DNA from: Bugula neritina
Taxonomy: Eukaryota > Bryozoa > Gymnolaemata > Cheilostomatida > Bugulidae
Length of the DNA: 64,000 bases
NCBI GenBank assembly: GCA_964035545.1
Contig: CAXIUT010000230.1
Span: forward strand, 1,302,001-1,366,000
Direction: 5' to 3'
Every line of letters begins with the position of its first letter. Position 1 is the stretch's first letter. Under the pieces are notes generated by a model. That model searched no databases, was not told where the DNA came from, and saw only the letters and a program-made list of their open reading frames with translations. The position numbers were made by a program, and so were the translations under genes. Positions 14,975 through 30,500 of the stretch are shown here, piece by piece.

Positions 14975-16194
14975 GTGGTGCAACATACTGAAATACAATG
15001 TGACACACTAGAATACACTGCAACATACTGCAACATACTGCAACATACTGAAATACACTGTAACATATTGAAATATACTGCATCATACTGCAACATACTG
15101 AAAAACACTTGAACATATTGATATACACTGCAACTCATTGAAATATACTGCAACACACTGCATCATACGGCAGCATACCGAAATATACTGCGACACCTTG
15201 AAAAATACTGCAACATACTGAAATATACTGCAAGTGGTGCAACATACTGAAATACACTGTGACACACTGAAATACACTGCAACATACTGCAACATACTGC
15301 AACATACTGAAATATTGTGCGACACATTGAAATATACTGCAACATATTGAAATATACTGTAGGATACTGCAACATACTAAATTACACTGCAACATATTGA
15401 AATACATTGCAACACATTAAAATATACTGCGACATACTGAAACATACTGCAACATGCTGAAATATACTGCAACATACTGAAATACACTATATCATATTGA
15501 AATATACTGCAACATACTGAATTACACTCTAACATACTGAAATATGCTGTAGCATACTGAAATACACTGCAACACACTGAAGTATACTGTAATACACTGA
15601 AATGTAATGCAACATACTGAATTATACTGCAACATAGTGCAACATACTGAAATACACTGTGACACACTGAAATACACTGAAACATAATGCAACATACTGC
15701 AACATACTGAAATACACTGTAACATATCGAAATACACTGCAACATACTGCAACATACTGCAACATACTGAAATACACGGTAACATATCGAAATACACTGC
15801 AACATACTGCAACATACTGAAATGCACCGGAACATAATAGAATACCCTGCAACACATTGAAATATACTGCAACAGACTGAAACATAAGGTAACACAATGA
15901 AGTATACTGCGACACATTAAAATATACTGCAACATACTGAAATATACTGCAACATACTGAAATGTAATGTAATATACAGAAATATACTGTAACATACTGC
16001 AACATACTGCAACATACTGAATTACACTGGAACATATTGATATACACTGCAACACATTGAAATATACTGCAACACACTGAACCATATGGCAACATACCGA
16101 AATTTACTGCGACACACTGAAAAATACTGCAACATACGAATTATACTTCAAGTGGTGCAACATACTGAAATGCAATGTGACACACTGAAATACA
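12645..16194 (+). repeat. 3,550-bp higher-order repeat, copy 1
   Basis: The sequence from about 12,645 recurs at 16,195 with a constant offset of 3,550 bp through the whole unit. Shared landmarks include the GAACATATAG unit at about 13,138/16,688, the CGACGCCTTA unit near 13,388/16,938, the ACCATATGGC segment near 13,749/17,299 and the CATCATACGG-CAGCATACC segment near 15,160/18,710. Differences between copies are scattered single bases, so the duplication looks recent. The unit combines the 12,253-14,974 segment with the 1.7-kb block. Confidence 0.9.
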
Positions 16195-19100
16195 CTGCAA
16201 CATAATACAACATACTGCAACATACTGAAATACACTGTAACATATCGAAATACACTGCAACATACTGCAACATACTGCAACATACTGAAATACACCGTAA
16301 CATATCGAAATACACTTCAACATACTGCAACATACTGAAATGCACCGGAACATAATGGAATACCCTGCAACACATTGAAATATACTGCAACAGACTGAAA
16401 CATAAGGTAACACAATGAAGTATACTGCGACACATTAAAATATACTGCAACATACTGTAATAGACTGCAACATACTGAAATGTAATGTAATATACAGAAA
16501 TGTACTGTAACATACTGAATTGCACTCTAACATACTGAAATATGCTGTAGCATACTGAAATACACTGCAACACACTGAGGTATACTGTAATACACTGAAA
16601 TGTGATGCAATATACTGAATTATACTGCAACATAGTGCAACATACTGAAATACACTACAACAATCTGCAACATACTGAAATACACCGGAACATATAGAAA
16701 TACACTGCTACACATTGAAACATACTGCAACATACTGAAATACACTGGGACACATTGAAATACACTGCAAAATACTGCAACATACTGCAACATACTGAAA
16801 TACATTGCAACACATTAAAATATACTGCAACATACTGAAACATACTGAAATATACTGCAACACACTGAAACATACGGCAACATACCGAAATAAACTGCGA
16901 CACGTTGAAAATTACTGCAACATACTGAAATATACTGCGACGCCTTAAAATATACTGCAACATACTGAAATAGACTGCAAGTGGTGCAACATACTGAAAT
17001 ACCTTGTGACACACTGAAATACAGTGCAACAAACTGCAACATACTGAAATATTGTGCGACACAATAAAATATACTGCAACATATTGAAATATACTGTAAC
17101 ATACTCCAACATACCAAAATACACTGCAACACATTAAAATATACTGCAACATACTGAAACATACTGCAACATACTGAAATACACTGTGACACCCTGAAAT
17201 ACACTGCAACATACTGCAACATACTGCAACATACTGAATTACACTGGAACATATTGATATACACTGCAACACATTGAAATATACTGCAACACACTGAACC
17301 ATATGGCAACATACCGAAATTTGCTGCGACACACTGAAAAATACTGCAACATACGAATTATACTTCAAGTGGTACAACATACTGAAATACAATGTGACAC
17401 ACTGAAATGCACTGCAACATACTGCAACATACTGCAACATACTGAAATATTGTGCGACACATTGAAATATACTGCAACGTATTGAAATATACTGTAACAT
17501 ACTGCAACATACTAAAATACACTGCAACATACTGAAACACATTGCAACACATTAAAATATACTGCGACATACTGAAACATACTGCAACATGCTGAAATAT
17601 ACTGCAACATACTGAAATACACTATAACATATTGAAATATACTGCAACATACTGAATTACACTCTAACATACTGAAATATGCTGTAGCATACTGAAATAC
17701 ACTGCAACACACTGAAGTATACTGTAATACACTGAAATGTAATGCAACATACTGAATTATACTGCAACATAGTGCAACATACTGAAATACACTGTGACAC
17801 ACTGAAATACGCTGAAACATAATGCAACATACTGCAACATACTGAAATACACTGTAACATATCGAAATACACTGCAACATACTGCAACATACTGCAACAT
17901 ACTGAAATACACTACAACATACTGCAACATACTGAAATACACTGGAACATATTAAAATATACTGCGACACATTGAAACATACTGCAACATACTGAAATAT
18001 ACTGCAAGATACTGCAACATACTGAAACAGACTGTGACATACTGAAATACACTGCAACATACTGCAAGATACCGCAACCTACTGAAATACACTGAAACAT
18101 ATTGAAATACACTGCATCATACTGCAACATACTGAATTACACTGGAACATATTGATATACACTGCAACACATTGAAATATACTGCAACACACTGAAACAT
18201 ATGGCAATATACCAAAATATACTGCGACACCTTGAAAAATACTGCAACATACGAAATATACTGCAAGTGGTGCAACATACTGAAATACAATGTGACATAC
18301 TGCAACATACTGAAATATACTGCAAGATACCGCAACCTACTGAAATACACTGTAACATATTGAAATACACTGCATCATACTGCAACATACTGAATTACAC
18401 TGGAACATATTGATATACACTGCAACACATTCAAATATACTGCAACACACTGAAACATGCGGCAATATACCGAAATATACTGCGACACCTTGAAAAATAC
18501 TGCAACATACGAAATATACTGCAAGTGGTGCAACATACTGAAATACAATGTGACACACTAGAATACACTGCAACATACTGCAACATACTGCAACATACTG
18601 AAATACACTGTAACATATTGAAATATACTGCATCATACTGCAACATACTGAAAAACACTTGAACATATTGATATACACTGCAACTCATTGAAATATACTG
18701 CAACACACTGCATCATACGGCAGCATACCGAAATATACTGCGACACCTTGAAAAATACTGCAACATACTGAAATATACTGCAAGTGGTGCAACATACTGA
18801 AATACACTGTGACACACTGAAATACACTGCAACATACTGCAACATACTGCAACATACTGAAATATTGTGCGACACATTGAAATATACTGCAACATATTGA
18901 AATATACTGTAGGATACTGCAACATACTAAATTACACTGCAACATATTGAAATACATTGCAACACATTAAAATATACTGCGACATACTGAAACATACTGC
19001 AACATGCTGAAATATACTGCAACATACTGAAATACACTATATCATATTGAAATATACTGCAACATACTGAATTACACTCTAACATACTGTAATATGCTGT

Positions 19101-19744
19101 AGCATACTGAAATACACTGCAACACACTGAAGTATACTGTAATACACTGAAATGTAATGCAACATACTGAATTATACTGCAACATAGTGCAACATACTGA
19201 AATACACTGTGACACACTGAAATACACTGAAACATAATGCAACATACTGCAACATACTGAAATACACTGTAACATATCGAAATACACTGCAACATACTGC
19301 AACATACTGCAACATACTGAAATACACGGTAACATATCGAAATACACTGCAACATACTGCAACATACTGAAATGCACCGGAACATAATGGAATACCCTGC
19401 AACACATTGAAATATACTGCAACAGACTGAAACATAAGGTAACACAATGAAGTATACTGCGACACATTAAAATATACTGCAACATACTGAAATATACTGC
19501 AACATACTGAAATGTAATGTAATATACAGAAATATACTGTAACATACTGCAACATACTGCAACATACTGAATTACACTGGAACATATTGATATACACTGC
19601 AACACATTGAAATATACTGCAACACACTGAACCATATGGCAACATACCGAAATTTTACTGCGACACACTGAAAAATACTGCAACATACGAATTATACTTC
19701 AAGTGGTGCAACATACTGAAATGCAATGTGACACACTGAAATAC
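16195..19744 (+). repeat. 3,550-bp higher-order repeat, copy 2
   Basis: This tandem partner of 12,645-16,194 joins at ATAATACAAC (16,202), which differs from the ATAATGCAAC seen at 12,652. A 1-bp T insertion lies in the run of T at 19,652-19,655, where copy 1 has three T at about 16,102. Past 19,744 the sequence returns to the context seen after 11,760. That is expected if a 3,550-bp unit was inserted by unequal exchange in an array already containing the 10-12 kb arrangement. Confidence 0.9.
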
Positions 19745-21260
19745 ACTGCAACATACTGCAACATACTGAAATATTGTGCGACACATTGAAATATACTGCA
19801 ACATATTGAAATATACTGTAACATACTGCAACATACTAAAATACAATGCAACATACTGAAATACATTGCAACACATTAAAATATACTGCGACATACTGAA
19901 ACATACTGCAACATGCTGAAATATACTGCAACATACTGAAATACACTATAACATATTGAAATATACTGCAACATAGTGAATTACACTCTAACATACTGAA
20001 ATATGCTGTAGCATACTGAAATACACTGCAACACACTGAAGTATACTGTAATACACTGAAATGTAATGCAACATACTGAATTATACTGCAACATAGTGCA
20101 ACATACTGAAATACACTACAACATACTGCAACATACTGAAATACACTGGAACATATTGAAATACACAGCGACACATTGAAACATACTGCAACATACTGAA
20201 ATATACTGCAAGATACCGCAACCTACTGAAATACACTGTAACATATTGAAGTACACTGCATCATACTGCAACATACTGAATTACGCTGGAACATATTGAT
20301 ATACACTGCAACACATTCAAATATACTGCAACACACTGAAACATGCGGCAATATACCGAAATATACTGCGACACACTGAAAAACACTGCAACATACAAAT
20401 TATACTTCAAGTGGTGCAACATACTGAAATACAATGTGACACACTGAAATACACTGCAACATACTGCAACATACTGCAACATACTGAAATATTGTGCGAC
20501 ACATTGAAATATACTGCAACATATTGAAATATACTGTAACATACTGCAACATACTAAAATACACTGCAACATACTGAAATACATTGCAACACATTAAAAT
20601 ATACCGCGACATACTGAAACATACTGCAACATGCTGAAATATACTACAACATACTGAAATACACTATAACATATTGAAATATACTGCGACATACTGAATT
20701 ACACTCTAACATACTGAAATATGCTCTAGCATACTGAAATACACTGCAACACACTGTAGTATACTGTAATACACTGAAATGTGAAGCAACATACTGAATT
20801 ATACTGCAACATAGTGCAACATACTGAAATACACTACAACAAACTGCAACATACTGAAATACACTGGAACATATTGAAATACACTGCGACACATTGAAAC
20901 ATACTGCAACATTCTGAATTATACTGCAACATACTGCAACATACTGAAATACACTGTAACAAAAAGAAATATGCTGTAGCACACTGAAGTATTCTATAAT
21001 ATACTGAAATGTATTGCAACATACCGAAATAAACCGCAACGCATTGAATTACACTGTGACATATTGAAATATACCGCAACATACTGAAATGTAGTGTAAT
21101 ATGCAGAAATGTACTGTAACATACTGAAATATACTGTAACACACTGAAATATACTCTAACATACCGAAATACACTGTAACATACTGAAATATACTGCAAC
21201 ATACTGCAACATACTGAATTACACTTGAACATAATGAAATACACTGCAACACATTGAAAT

Positions 21261-21360
21261 ATACTGCAACATATCAAAATGAATGGTAAACTAGTAAAAT
21301 TTACTGTAACATAATGAAACATACCGGAACATACTGCAACATAACAAAATATAGTGCAAC
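21261..21360 (+). repeat. Divergent island with ACTAGT, first of 17 in the right domain
   Basis: This is the stretch of the array least like the consensus, with units such as AAAATGAATGG, TAAACTAGT, AAAATTTACTG and ATAACAAAAT. ACTAGT starts at 21,290, 25,757, 27,303, 31,689, 33,234, 36,515, 37,905, 39,450, 43,917, 45,462, 49,011, 50,556, 53,268, 56,609, 57,999, 59,544 and 61,749. Three of these (36,515, 56,609 and 61,749) are a variant with GTGTAATATA after the hexamer. I found none before 20,200. The 10-bp rhythm can still be felt, so this is a decayed patch of the same repeat and not foreign DNA. Confidence 0.85.
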
Positions 21361-21759
21361 ACATTGAAATATACGGCAACATACCGAAATATACTGCAAC
21401 ACGTTGAAAAATACTGCAACATACGAAATATACTGCAAGTGGTGCAACATACTGAAATACAATGTGACACACTGGAATACTCTGCAACATACTGCAACAT
21501 ACTGCAACATACTGAAATACACTGTAACAAAAAGAAATATGCTGTAGCACACTGAAGTATTCTATAATATATTGAAATGCAATGTGACACACTGAAATAC
21601 ACTGCAACATACTGCAACATACTGAAATATTGTGCGACACATTGAAATATACTGCAACATATTGAAATATACTGTAACATACTGCAACATACTAAAATGC
21701 ACTGCAACATACTGAAATACATTGCAACACATTAAAATATACTGCGACATACTGAAACA

Positions 21760-23833
21760 TACTGCAACATACTGAAATACACTATAACATATTGAAATAT
21801 ACTGCAACATAGTGAATTACACTCTAACATACTGAAATATGCTGTAGCATACTGAAATACACTGCAACACACTGAAGTATACTGCAATACACTGAAATGT
21901 AATGCAACTTACTGAATTATACTGCAACATAGTGCAACATACTGAAATACACTACAACATACTGCAACATACTGAAATACACTGGAACATATTGAAATAC
22001 ACTGCGACACATTGAAACATACTGCAACATACTGAAACATACTGCAAGATACTGCAACATACTGAAACAGACTGTGACATACTGAAATACACTGCAACAT
22101 ACTGCAAGATACTGCAACCTACTGAAATACACTGTAACATATTGAAATACACTGCATCATACTGCAACATACTGAATTACACTGGAACATATTGATATAC
22201 ACTGCAACACATTGAAATATACTGCAACACACTGAAACATGCGGCAATATACCGAAATATATTGCGACACCTTGAAAAATACTGCAACATACGAAATATA
22301 CTGCAAGTGGTGCAACATACTGAAATACAATGTGACACACTAGAATACACTGCAACATACTGCAACATACTGCAACATACTGAAATACACTGTATCATAT
22401 TGAAATACACTGCATCATACTGCAACATACTGAAAAACACTGGAACATATTGGTATACACTGCAACTCATTGAAATATACTGCAACACACTGCAACATAC
22501 GGCAGCATACCGAAATATACTGCGACACCTTGAAAAATACTGCAACATACTGAAATATACTGCAAGTAGTGCAACATACTGAAATACACTGTGACACACT
22601 GAAATACACTGCAACATACTGCAACAAACTGCAACATACTGAAATATTGTGCGACACATTGAAATATACTGCAACATATTGAAATATACTGTAACATACT
22701 GCAACATACTAAAATACACTGCAACATACTGAAATACATTGCAACACATTAAAATATACTGCGACACACTGAAACATACTGCAACATGCTGAAATATACT
22801 GCAACATACTGAAATACACTATAACATATTGAAATATACTGCAACATACTGAATTACACTCTAACATACTGAAATATGCTGTAGCATACTGAAATACACT
22901 GCAACACACTGAAGTATACTGCAATACACTGAAATGTAATGCAACTTACTGAATTATACTGCAACATAGTGCAACATACTGAAATACACTACAACATACT
23001 GCAACATACTGAAATACACTGGAACATATTGAAATACACTGCGACACATTGAAACATACTGCAACATACTGAAACATACTGCAAGATACTGCAACATACT
23101 GAAACAGACTGTGACATACTGAAATACACTGCAACATACTGCAAGATACTGCAACCTACTGAAATACACTGTAACATATTGAAATACACTGCATCATACT
23201 GCAACATACTGAATTACACTGGAACATATTGATATACACTGCAACACATTGAAATATACTGCAACACACTGAAACATGCGGCAATATACCGAAATATATT
23301 GCGACACCTTGAAAAATACTGCAACATACGAAATATACTGCAAGTGGTGCAACATACTGAAATACAATGTGACACACTAGAATACACTGCAACATACTGC
23401 AACATACTGCAACATACTGAAATACACTGTATCATATTGAAATACACTGCATCATACTGCAACATACTGAAAAACACTGGAACATATTGGTATACACTGC
23501 AACTCATTGAAATATACTGCAACACACTGCAACATACGGCAGCATACCGAAATATACTGCGACACCTTGAAAAATACTGCAACATACTGAAATAGACTGC
23601 AAGTAGTGCAACATACTGAAATACACTGTGACACACTGAAATACACTGCAACATACTGCAACAAACTGCAACATACTGAAATATTGTACGACACATTGAA
23701 ATATACTGCAACATATTGAAATATACTGTAACATACTGCAACATACTAAAATACACTGCAACATACTGAAATACATTGCAACACATTAAAATATACTGCG
23801 ACATACTGAAACATACTGCAACATGCTGAAATA
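21760..23833 (+). repeat. 1,037-bp tandem pair in U1
   Basis: Two copies meet at about 22,797. Rare features in both, 1,037 bp apart, include GCAACTTACTG (21,905/22,942), CATGCGGCAATATACC (22,239/23,276), TTGGTATACACTG (22,449/23,486), CAACTCATTG and CAAGTAGTG. The second copy has AAATAGACTG just before CAAGTAGTG, where the first has AAATATACTG. The same difference marks second copies in the other units, so the pair was duplicated as a pair. Confidence 0.85.
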
Positions 23834-24359
23834 TACTGCAACATACTGAAATACACTATAACATATTGAAATATACTGCAACATACTGAATTACACTCTA
23901 ACATACTGAAATATGCTGTAGCATACTGAAATACACTGCAACACACTGAAGTATACTGTAATACACTGAAATGTAATGCAACATACTGAATTATACTGCA
24001 ACATAGTGCAACATACTGAAATACACTGTGACACACTGAAATACACTGAAACATAATGCAACATACTGCAACATACTGAAATACACTGTAACATATCGAA
24101 ATACACCGCAACATACTGCAACATACTGCAACATACTGAAATACGCCGTAACATATCGAAATACACTGCAACATACTGCAACATACTGAAATGCACCGAA
24201 ACATAATGGAATACCCTGCAACACATTGAAATATACTGCAACACACTGAAACATAAGGTAACACAATGAAGTATACTGCGACACATTAAACTATACTGCA
24301 ACATACTGAAATATACTGCGACGCCTTAAAATATACTGCAACATACTGAAATAGACTGC

Positions 24360-27300
24360 AAGTGGTGCAACATACTGAAATACACTGTGACACACTGAAA
24401 TACACTGCAACATACTGCAACATACTGCAACATACAGAAATACATGTAACATATTGAAATACACTGCATCATACTGCAACATACTGAAAAACACTGTAAC
24501 ATATTGATATACACTGCAACTCATTGAAATATACGGCAACACACTGCAACATACGTCAGCATACCGAAATATACTGCGACACCCTGAAAAAAACTGCAAC
24601 ATACTGAAATATACTGCAAGTGGTGCAACATACTGAAATACACTGTGATATACTGAAACACACTGCAACATACTGCAAGATATTGCAACGTACGGAAATA
24701 CAGTGTAACTTATTGAATTACACTGCATCATACTGCAACATACTGAGATACACTGGAACATATTGATATACACTGCAACACATTGAAATATACTGCAACA
24801 CACTGAACCATATGGCAACATACTGAAATTATCTGCGACACACTGAAAAATAATGCAACATACGAATTATACTTCAAGTGGTGCAACATACTGAAATACA
24901 ATGTGACACACTGAAATACACTGCAACATACTGCAACATACTGCAACATACTGAAATATTGTGCGACACATTGAAATATACTGCAACATATTGAAATATA
25001 CTGTAACATACTGCAACATACTAAAATACACTGCAACATACTGAAATACATTGCAACACATTAAAATATACTGCGACATACTGAAACATACTGCAACATG
25101 CTGAAATATACTGCAACATACTGAAATACACTATAACATATTGAAATATACTGCTACATACTGAATTACACTCTAACATACTGAAATATGCTGTCGCATA
25201 CTGAAATACACTGCAACACACTGAAGTATACTGTAATACACTGAAATGTGATGCAACATACTGAATTATACTGCAACATAGTGCAACATACTGAAATACA
25301 CTACAACAAACTGCAACATACTGAAATACACTGGAACATATTGAAATACACTGCGACACATTGAAACATACTGCAACATTCTGAATTATACTGCAACATA
25401 CTGCAACATACTGAAATACACTGTAACAAAAAGAAATATGCTGTAGCACACTGCAGTATTCTATAATATACTGAAATGTATTGCAACATACCGAAATATA
25501 CTGCAACGCATTGAATTACACTGTGACATATTGAAAAATACCGCAACATACTGAAATGTAGTGTAATATGCAGAAATGTACTGTAACATACTGAAATATA
25601 CTGTAACACACTGAAATATACTCTAACATACCGAAATACACTGTAACATACTGAAATATACTGCAACATACTGCAACATACTGAATTACACTTGAACATA
25701 ATGAAATACACTGCAACACATTGAAATATACTGCAACATATCAAAATGAATGGTAAACTAGTAAAATTTACTGTAACATAATGAAACATACCGGAACATA
25801 CTGCAACATAACAAAATATAGTGCAACACATTGAAATATACGGCGACATACCGAAATATACTGCAACACGTTGAAAAATACTGCAACATACGAAATATAC
25901 TGCAAGTGGTGCAACATACTGAAATACAATGTGACACACTGGAATACACTGCAACATACTGCCACATACTGCAACATACTGAAATACACTGTAACATATT
26001 GAAATACACTGCATCATACTGCAACATACTGAAAAACACTGGAACATATTGATATACACTGCAACTCATTGAAATATACTGCAACACACTGCAACATACG
26101 TCAGCATACCGAAATATACTGCGACACCTTGAAAAAGACTGCAACATACTGAAATATACTGCAAGTGGTGCAACATACTGAAATACACTGTGATATACTG
26201 AAATACACTGCAACATACTGCAAGATATTGCAACGTACGGAAATACAGTGTAACTTATTGAATTACACTGCATCATACTGCAACATACTGAGATACACTG
26301 GAACATATTAATATACACTGCAACACATTGAAATATATTGCAACACACTGAACCATATGGCAACATACCGAAATTTACTGCGACACACTGAAAAACACTG
26401 CAACATACAAATTATATTTCAAGTGGTGCAACATACTGAAATACAATGTGACACACTGAAATACACTGCAACATACTGCAACATACTGCAACATACTGAA
26501 ATATTGTGCGACACATTGAAATATACTGCAACATATTGAAATATACTGTAACATACTGCAACATACTAAAATACACTGCAACATACTGAAATACATTGCA
26601 ACACATTAAAATATACTGCGACATACTGAAACATACTGCAACATGCTGAAATATACTACAACATACTGAAATACACTATAACATATTGAAATATACTTTC
26701 GACATACTGAATTACACTCTAACATACTGAAATATGCTCTAGCATACTGAAATACACTGCAACACACTGTAGTATACTGTAATACACTGAAATGTGAAGC
26801 AACATACTGAATTATACTGCAACATAGTGCAACATACTGAAATACACTACAACAAACTGCAACATACTGAAATACACTGGAACATATTGAAATACACTGC
26901 GACACATTGAAACATACTGCAACATTCTGAATTATACTGCAACATACTGCAACATACTGAAATACACTGTAACAAAAAGAAATATGCTGTAGCACACTGA
27001 AGTATTCTATAATATACTGAAATGTATTGCAACATACCGAAATAAACCGCAACGCATTGAATTACACTATGACATATTGAAATATACCGCAACATACTGA
27101 AATGTAGTGTAATATGCAGAAATGTACTGTAACATACTGAAATATACTGTAACACACTGAAATATACTCTAACATACCGAACTACACTGTAACATACTGA
27201 AATATACTGCAACATACTGCAACATACTGAATTACACTTGAACATAATGAAATACACTGCAACACATTGAAATATACTGCAACATATCAAAATGAATGGT

Positions 27301-27533
27301 AAACTAGTAAAATTTACTGTAACATAATGAAACATACCGGAACATACTGCAACATAACAAAATATAGTGCAACACATTGAAATATACGGCAACATACCGA
27401 AATATACTGCAACACGTTGAAAAATACTGCAACATACGAAATATACTGCAAGTGGTGCAACATACTGAAATACAATGTGACACACTGGAATACTCTGCAA
27501 CATACTGCAACATACTGCAACATACTGAAATAC
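24360..27533 (+). repeat. 1,545-bp tandem pair across the U1/U2 border
   Basis: The segment from CAAGTGGTG near 24,360 recurs 1,545 bp later (25,905) and continues to about 27,533, slightly more than two periods. Shared markers are the CAAGATATTG-CAACGTACGG segment (24,673/26,218), the ACCATATGGC segment, the anchor (24,858/26,403) and the ACTAGT island (25,757/27,303). The two copies differ at a diagnostic base: CACTGCAGTATTC in the first, CACTGAAGTATTC in the second. Only the first has CTGCAG. Confidence 0.84.
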
Positions 27534-30500
27534 ACTGTAACAAAAAGAAATATGCTGTAGCACACTGAAGTATTCTATAATATATTGAAATGCAATGTGA
27601 CACACTGAAATACACTGCAACATACTGCAACATACTGCAACATACTGAAATATACTGCAAGTAGTGCAACATACTGAAATACACTGTGACACACTGAAAT
27701 ACACTGCAACATACTGCAACAAACTGCAACATACTGAAATATTGTGCGACACATTGAAATATACTGCAACATATTGAAATATACTGTAACATACTGCAAC
27801 ATACTAAAATACACTGCAACATACTAAAATACACTGCAACATACTGAAATACATTGCAACACATTAAAATATACTGCGACATACTGAAACATACTGCAAC
27901 ATACTGAAATACACTATAACATATTGAAATATAGTGCAACATAGTGAATTACACTCTAACATACTGAAATATGCTGTAGCATACTGAAATACACTGCAAC
28001 ACACTGAAGTATACTGCAATACACTGAAATGTAATGCAACTTACTGAATTATACTGCAACATAGTGCAACATACTGAAATACACTACAACATACTGCAAC
28101 ATACTGAATTACACTGGAACATATTGATATACACTGCAACACATTGAAATATACTGCAACACACTGAAACATGCGGCAATATACCGAAATATATTGCGAC
28201 ACCTTGAAAAATACTGCAACATACGAAATATACTGCAAGTGGTGCAACATACTGAAATACAATGTGACACACTAGAATACACTGCAACATACTGCAACAT
28301 ACTGCAACATACTGAAATACACTGTATCATATTGAAATACACTGCATCATACTGCAACATACTGAAAAACACTGGAACATATTGGTATACACTGCAACTC
28401 ATTGAAATATACTGCAACACACTGCAACATACGGCAGCATACCGAAATATACTGCGACACCTTGAAAAATACTGCAACATACTGAAATATACTGCAAGTA
28501 GTGCAACATACTGAAATACACTGTGACACACTGAAATACACTGCAACATACTGCAACAAACTGCAACATACTGAAATATTGTGCGACACATTGAAATATA
28601 CTGCAACATATTGAAATATACTGTAACATACTGCAACATACTAAAATACACTGCAACATACTGAAATACATTGCAACACATTAAAATATACTGCGACACA
28701 CTGAAACATACTGCAACATGCTGAAATATACTGCAACATACTGAAATACACTATAACATATTGAAATATACTGCAACATACTGAATTACACTCTAACATA
28801 CTGAAATATGCTGTAGCATACTGAAATACACTGCAACACACTGAAGTATACTGCAATACACTGAAATGTAATGCAACTTACTGAATTATACTGCAACATA
28901 GTGCAACATACTGAAATACACTACAACATACTGCAACATACTGAAATACACTGGAACATATTGAAATACACTGCGACACATTGAAACATACTGCAACATA
29001 CTGAAACATACTGCAAGATACTGCAACATACTGAAACAGACTGTGACATACTGAAATACACTGCAACATACTGCAAGATACTGCAACCTACTGAAATACA
29101 CTGTAACATATTGAAATACACTGCATCATACTGCAACATACTGAATTACACTGGAACATATTGATATACACTGCAACACATTGAAATATACTGCAACACA
29201 CTGAAACATGCGGCAATATACCGAAATATATTGCGACACCTTGAAAAATACTGCAACATACGAAATATACTGCAAGTGGTGCAACATACTGAAATACAAT
29301 GTGACACACTAGAATACACTGCAACATACTGCAACATACTGCAACATACTGAAATACACTGTATCATATTGAAATACACTGCATCATACTGCAACATACT
29401 GAAAAACACTGGAACATATTGGTATACACTGCAACTCATTGAAATATACTGCAACACACTGCAACATACGGCAGCATACCGAAATATACTGCGACACCTT
29501 GAAAAATACTGCAACATACTGAAATAGACTGCAAGTAGTGCAACATACTGAAATACACTGTGACACACTGAAATACACTGCAACATACTGCAACAAACTG
29601 CAACATACTGAAATATTGTGCGACACATTGAAATATACTGCAACATATTGAAATATACTGTAACATACTGCAACATACTAAAATACACTGCAACATACTG
29701 AAATACATTGCAACACATTAAAATATACTGCGACATACTGAAACATACTGCAACATGCTGAAATATACTGCAACATACTGAAATACACTATAACATATTG
29801 AAATATACTGCAACATACTGAATTACACTCTAACATACTGAAATATGCTGTAGCATACTGAAATACACTGCAACACACTGAAGTATACTGTAATACACTG
29901 AAATGTAATGCAACATACTGAATTATACTGCAACATAGTGCAACATACTGAAATACACTGTGACACACTGAAATACACTGAAACATAATGCAACATACTG
30001 CAACATACTGAAATACACTGTAACATATCGAAATACACCGCAACATACTGCAACATACTGCAACATACTGAAATACGCCGTAACATATCGAAATACACTG
30101 CAACATACTGCAACATACTGAAATGCACCGAAACATAATGGAATACCCTGCAACACATTGAAATATACTGCAACACACTGAAACATAAGGTAACACAATG
30201 AAGTATACTGCGACACATTAAACTATACTGCAACATACTGAAATATACTGCGACGCCTTAAAATATACTGCAACATACTGAAATAGACTGCAAGTGGTGC
30301 AACATACTGAAATACACTGTGACACACTGAAATACACTGCAACATACTGCAACATACTGCAACATACAGAAATACATGTAACATATTGAAATACACTGCA
30401 TCATACTGCAACATACTGAAAAACACTGTAACATATTGATATACACTGCAACTCATTGAAATATACTGCAACACACTGCAACATACGTCAGCATACCGAA

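Larger units (their letters stand above)
1..20200 (+). repeat. Left domain: patchwork of overlapping segmental duplications
   Basis: This part of the array lacks the ACTAGT-bearing island that marks the right domain. It is built from segments of roughly 0.9-3.5 kb copied in tandem with different offsets (2,024, about 1,500, 5,553/5,314, 886, 4,428 and 3,550 bp). Copies overlap each other, so the region reads as successive rounds of duplication rather than one regular higher-order period. The right limit is set where the sequence changes, between 20,180 and 20,390, to the type that recurs every 6 kb or so. The boundary is judged by eye. Confidence 0.8.
20391..26402 (+). repeat. 6-kb unit U1 (6,012 bp)
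   Basis: First full unit, from the anchor at 20,391 to the next at 26,403. It contains an ACTAGT island at 21,290, the 1,037-bp pair at 21,760-23,833, the start of the 1,545-bp pair at 24,360, a CTGCAG site at 25,451 and a second ACTAGT at 25,757. Its best match is U4 at an offset of exactly 18,160 bp. Both have TATACTTC after the anchor, where U2, U3, U5 and U6a have TATATTTC. Confidence 0.85.

Noticed and set aside
15140-15190. Possible structured RNA or hairpin at the CATCATACGG-CAGCATACC segment and its copies
   Set aside because: No convincing pair of complementary arms. The strand asymmetry of the repeat makes stable hairpins unlikely.
21261-21360. ACTAGT island as an inserted mobile-element remnant
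   Set aside because: The 10-bp rhythm continues through it, and I see no terminal repeats, target-site duplication or coding remnant. A decayed patch of the satellite explains it better.
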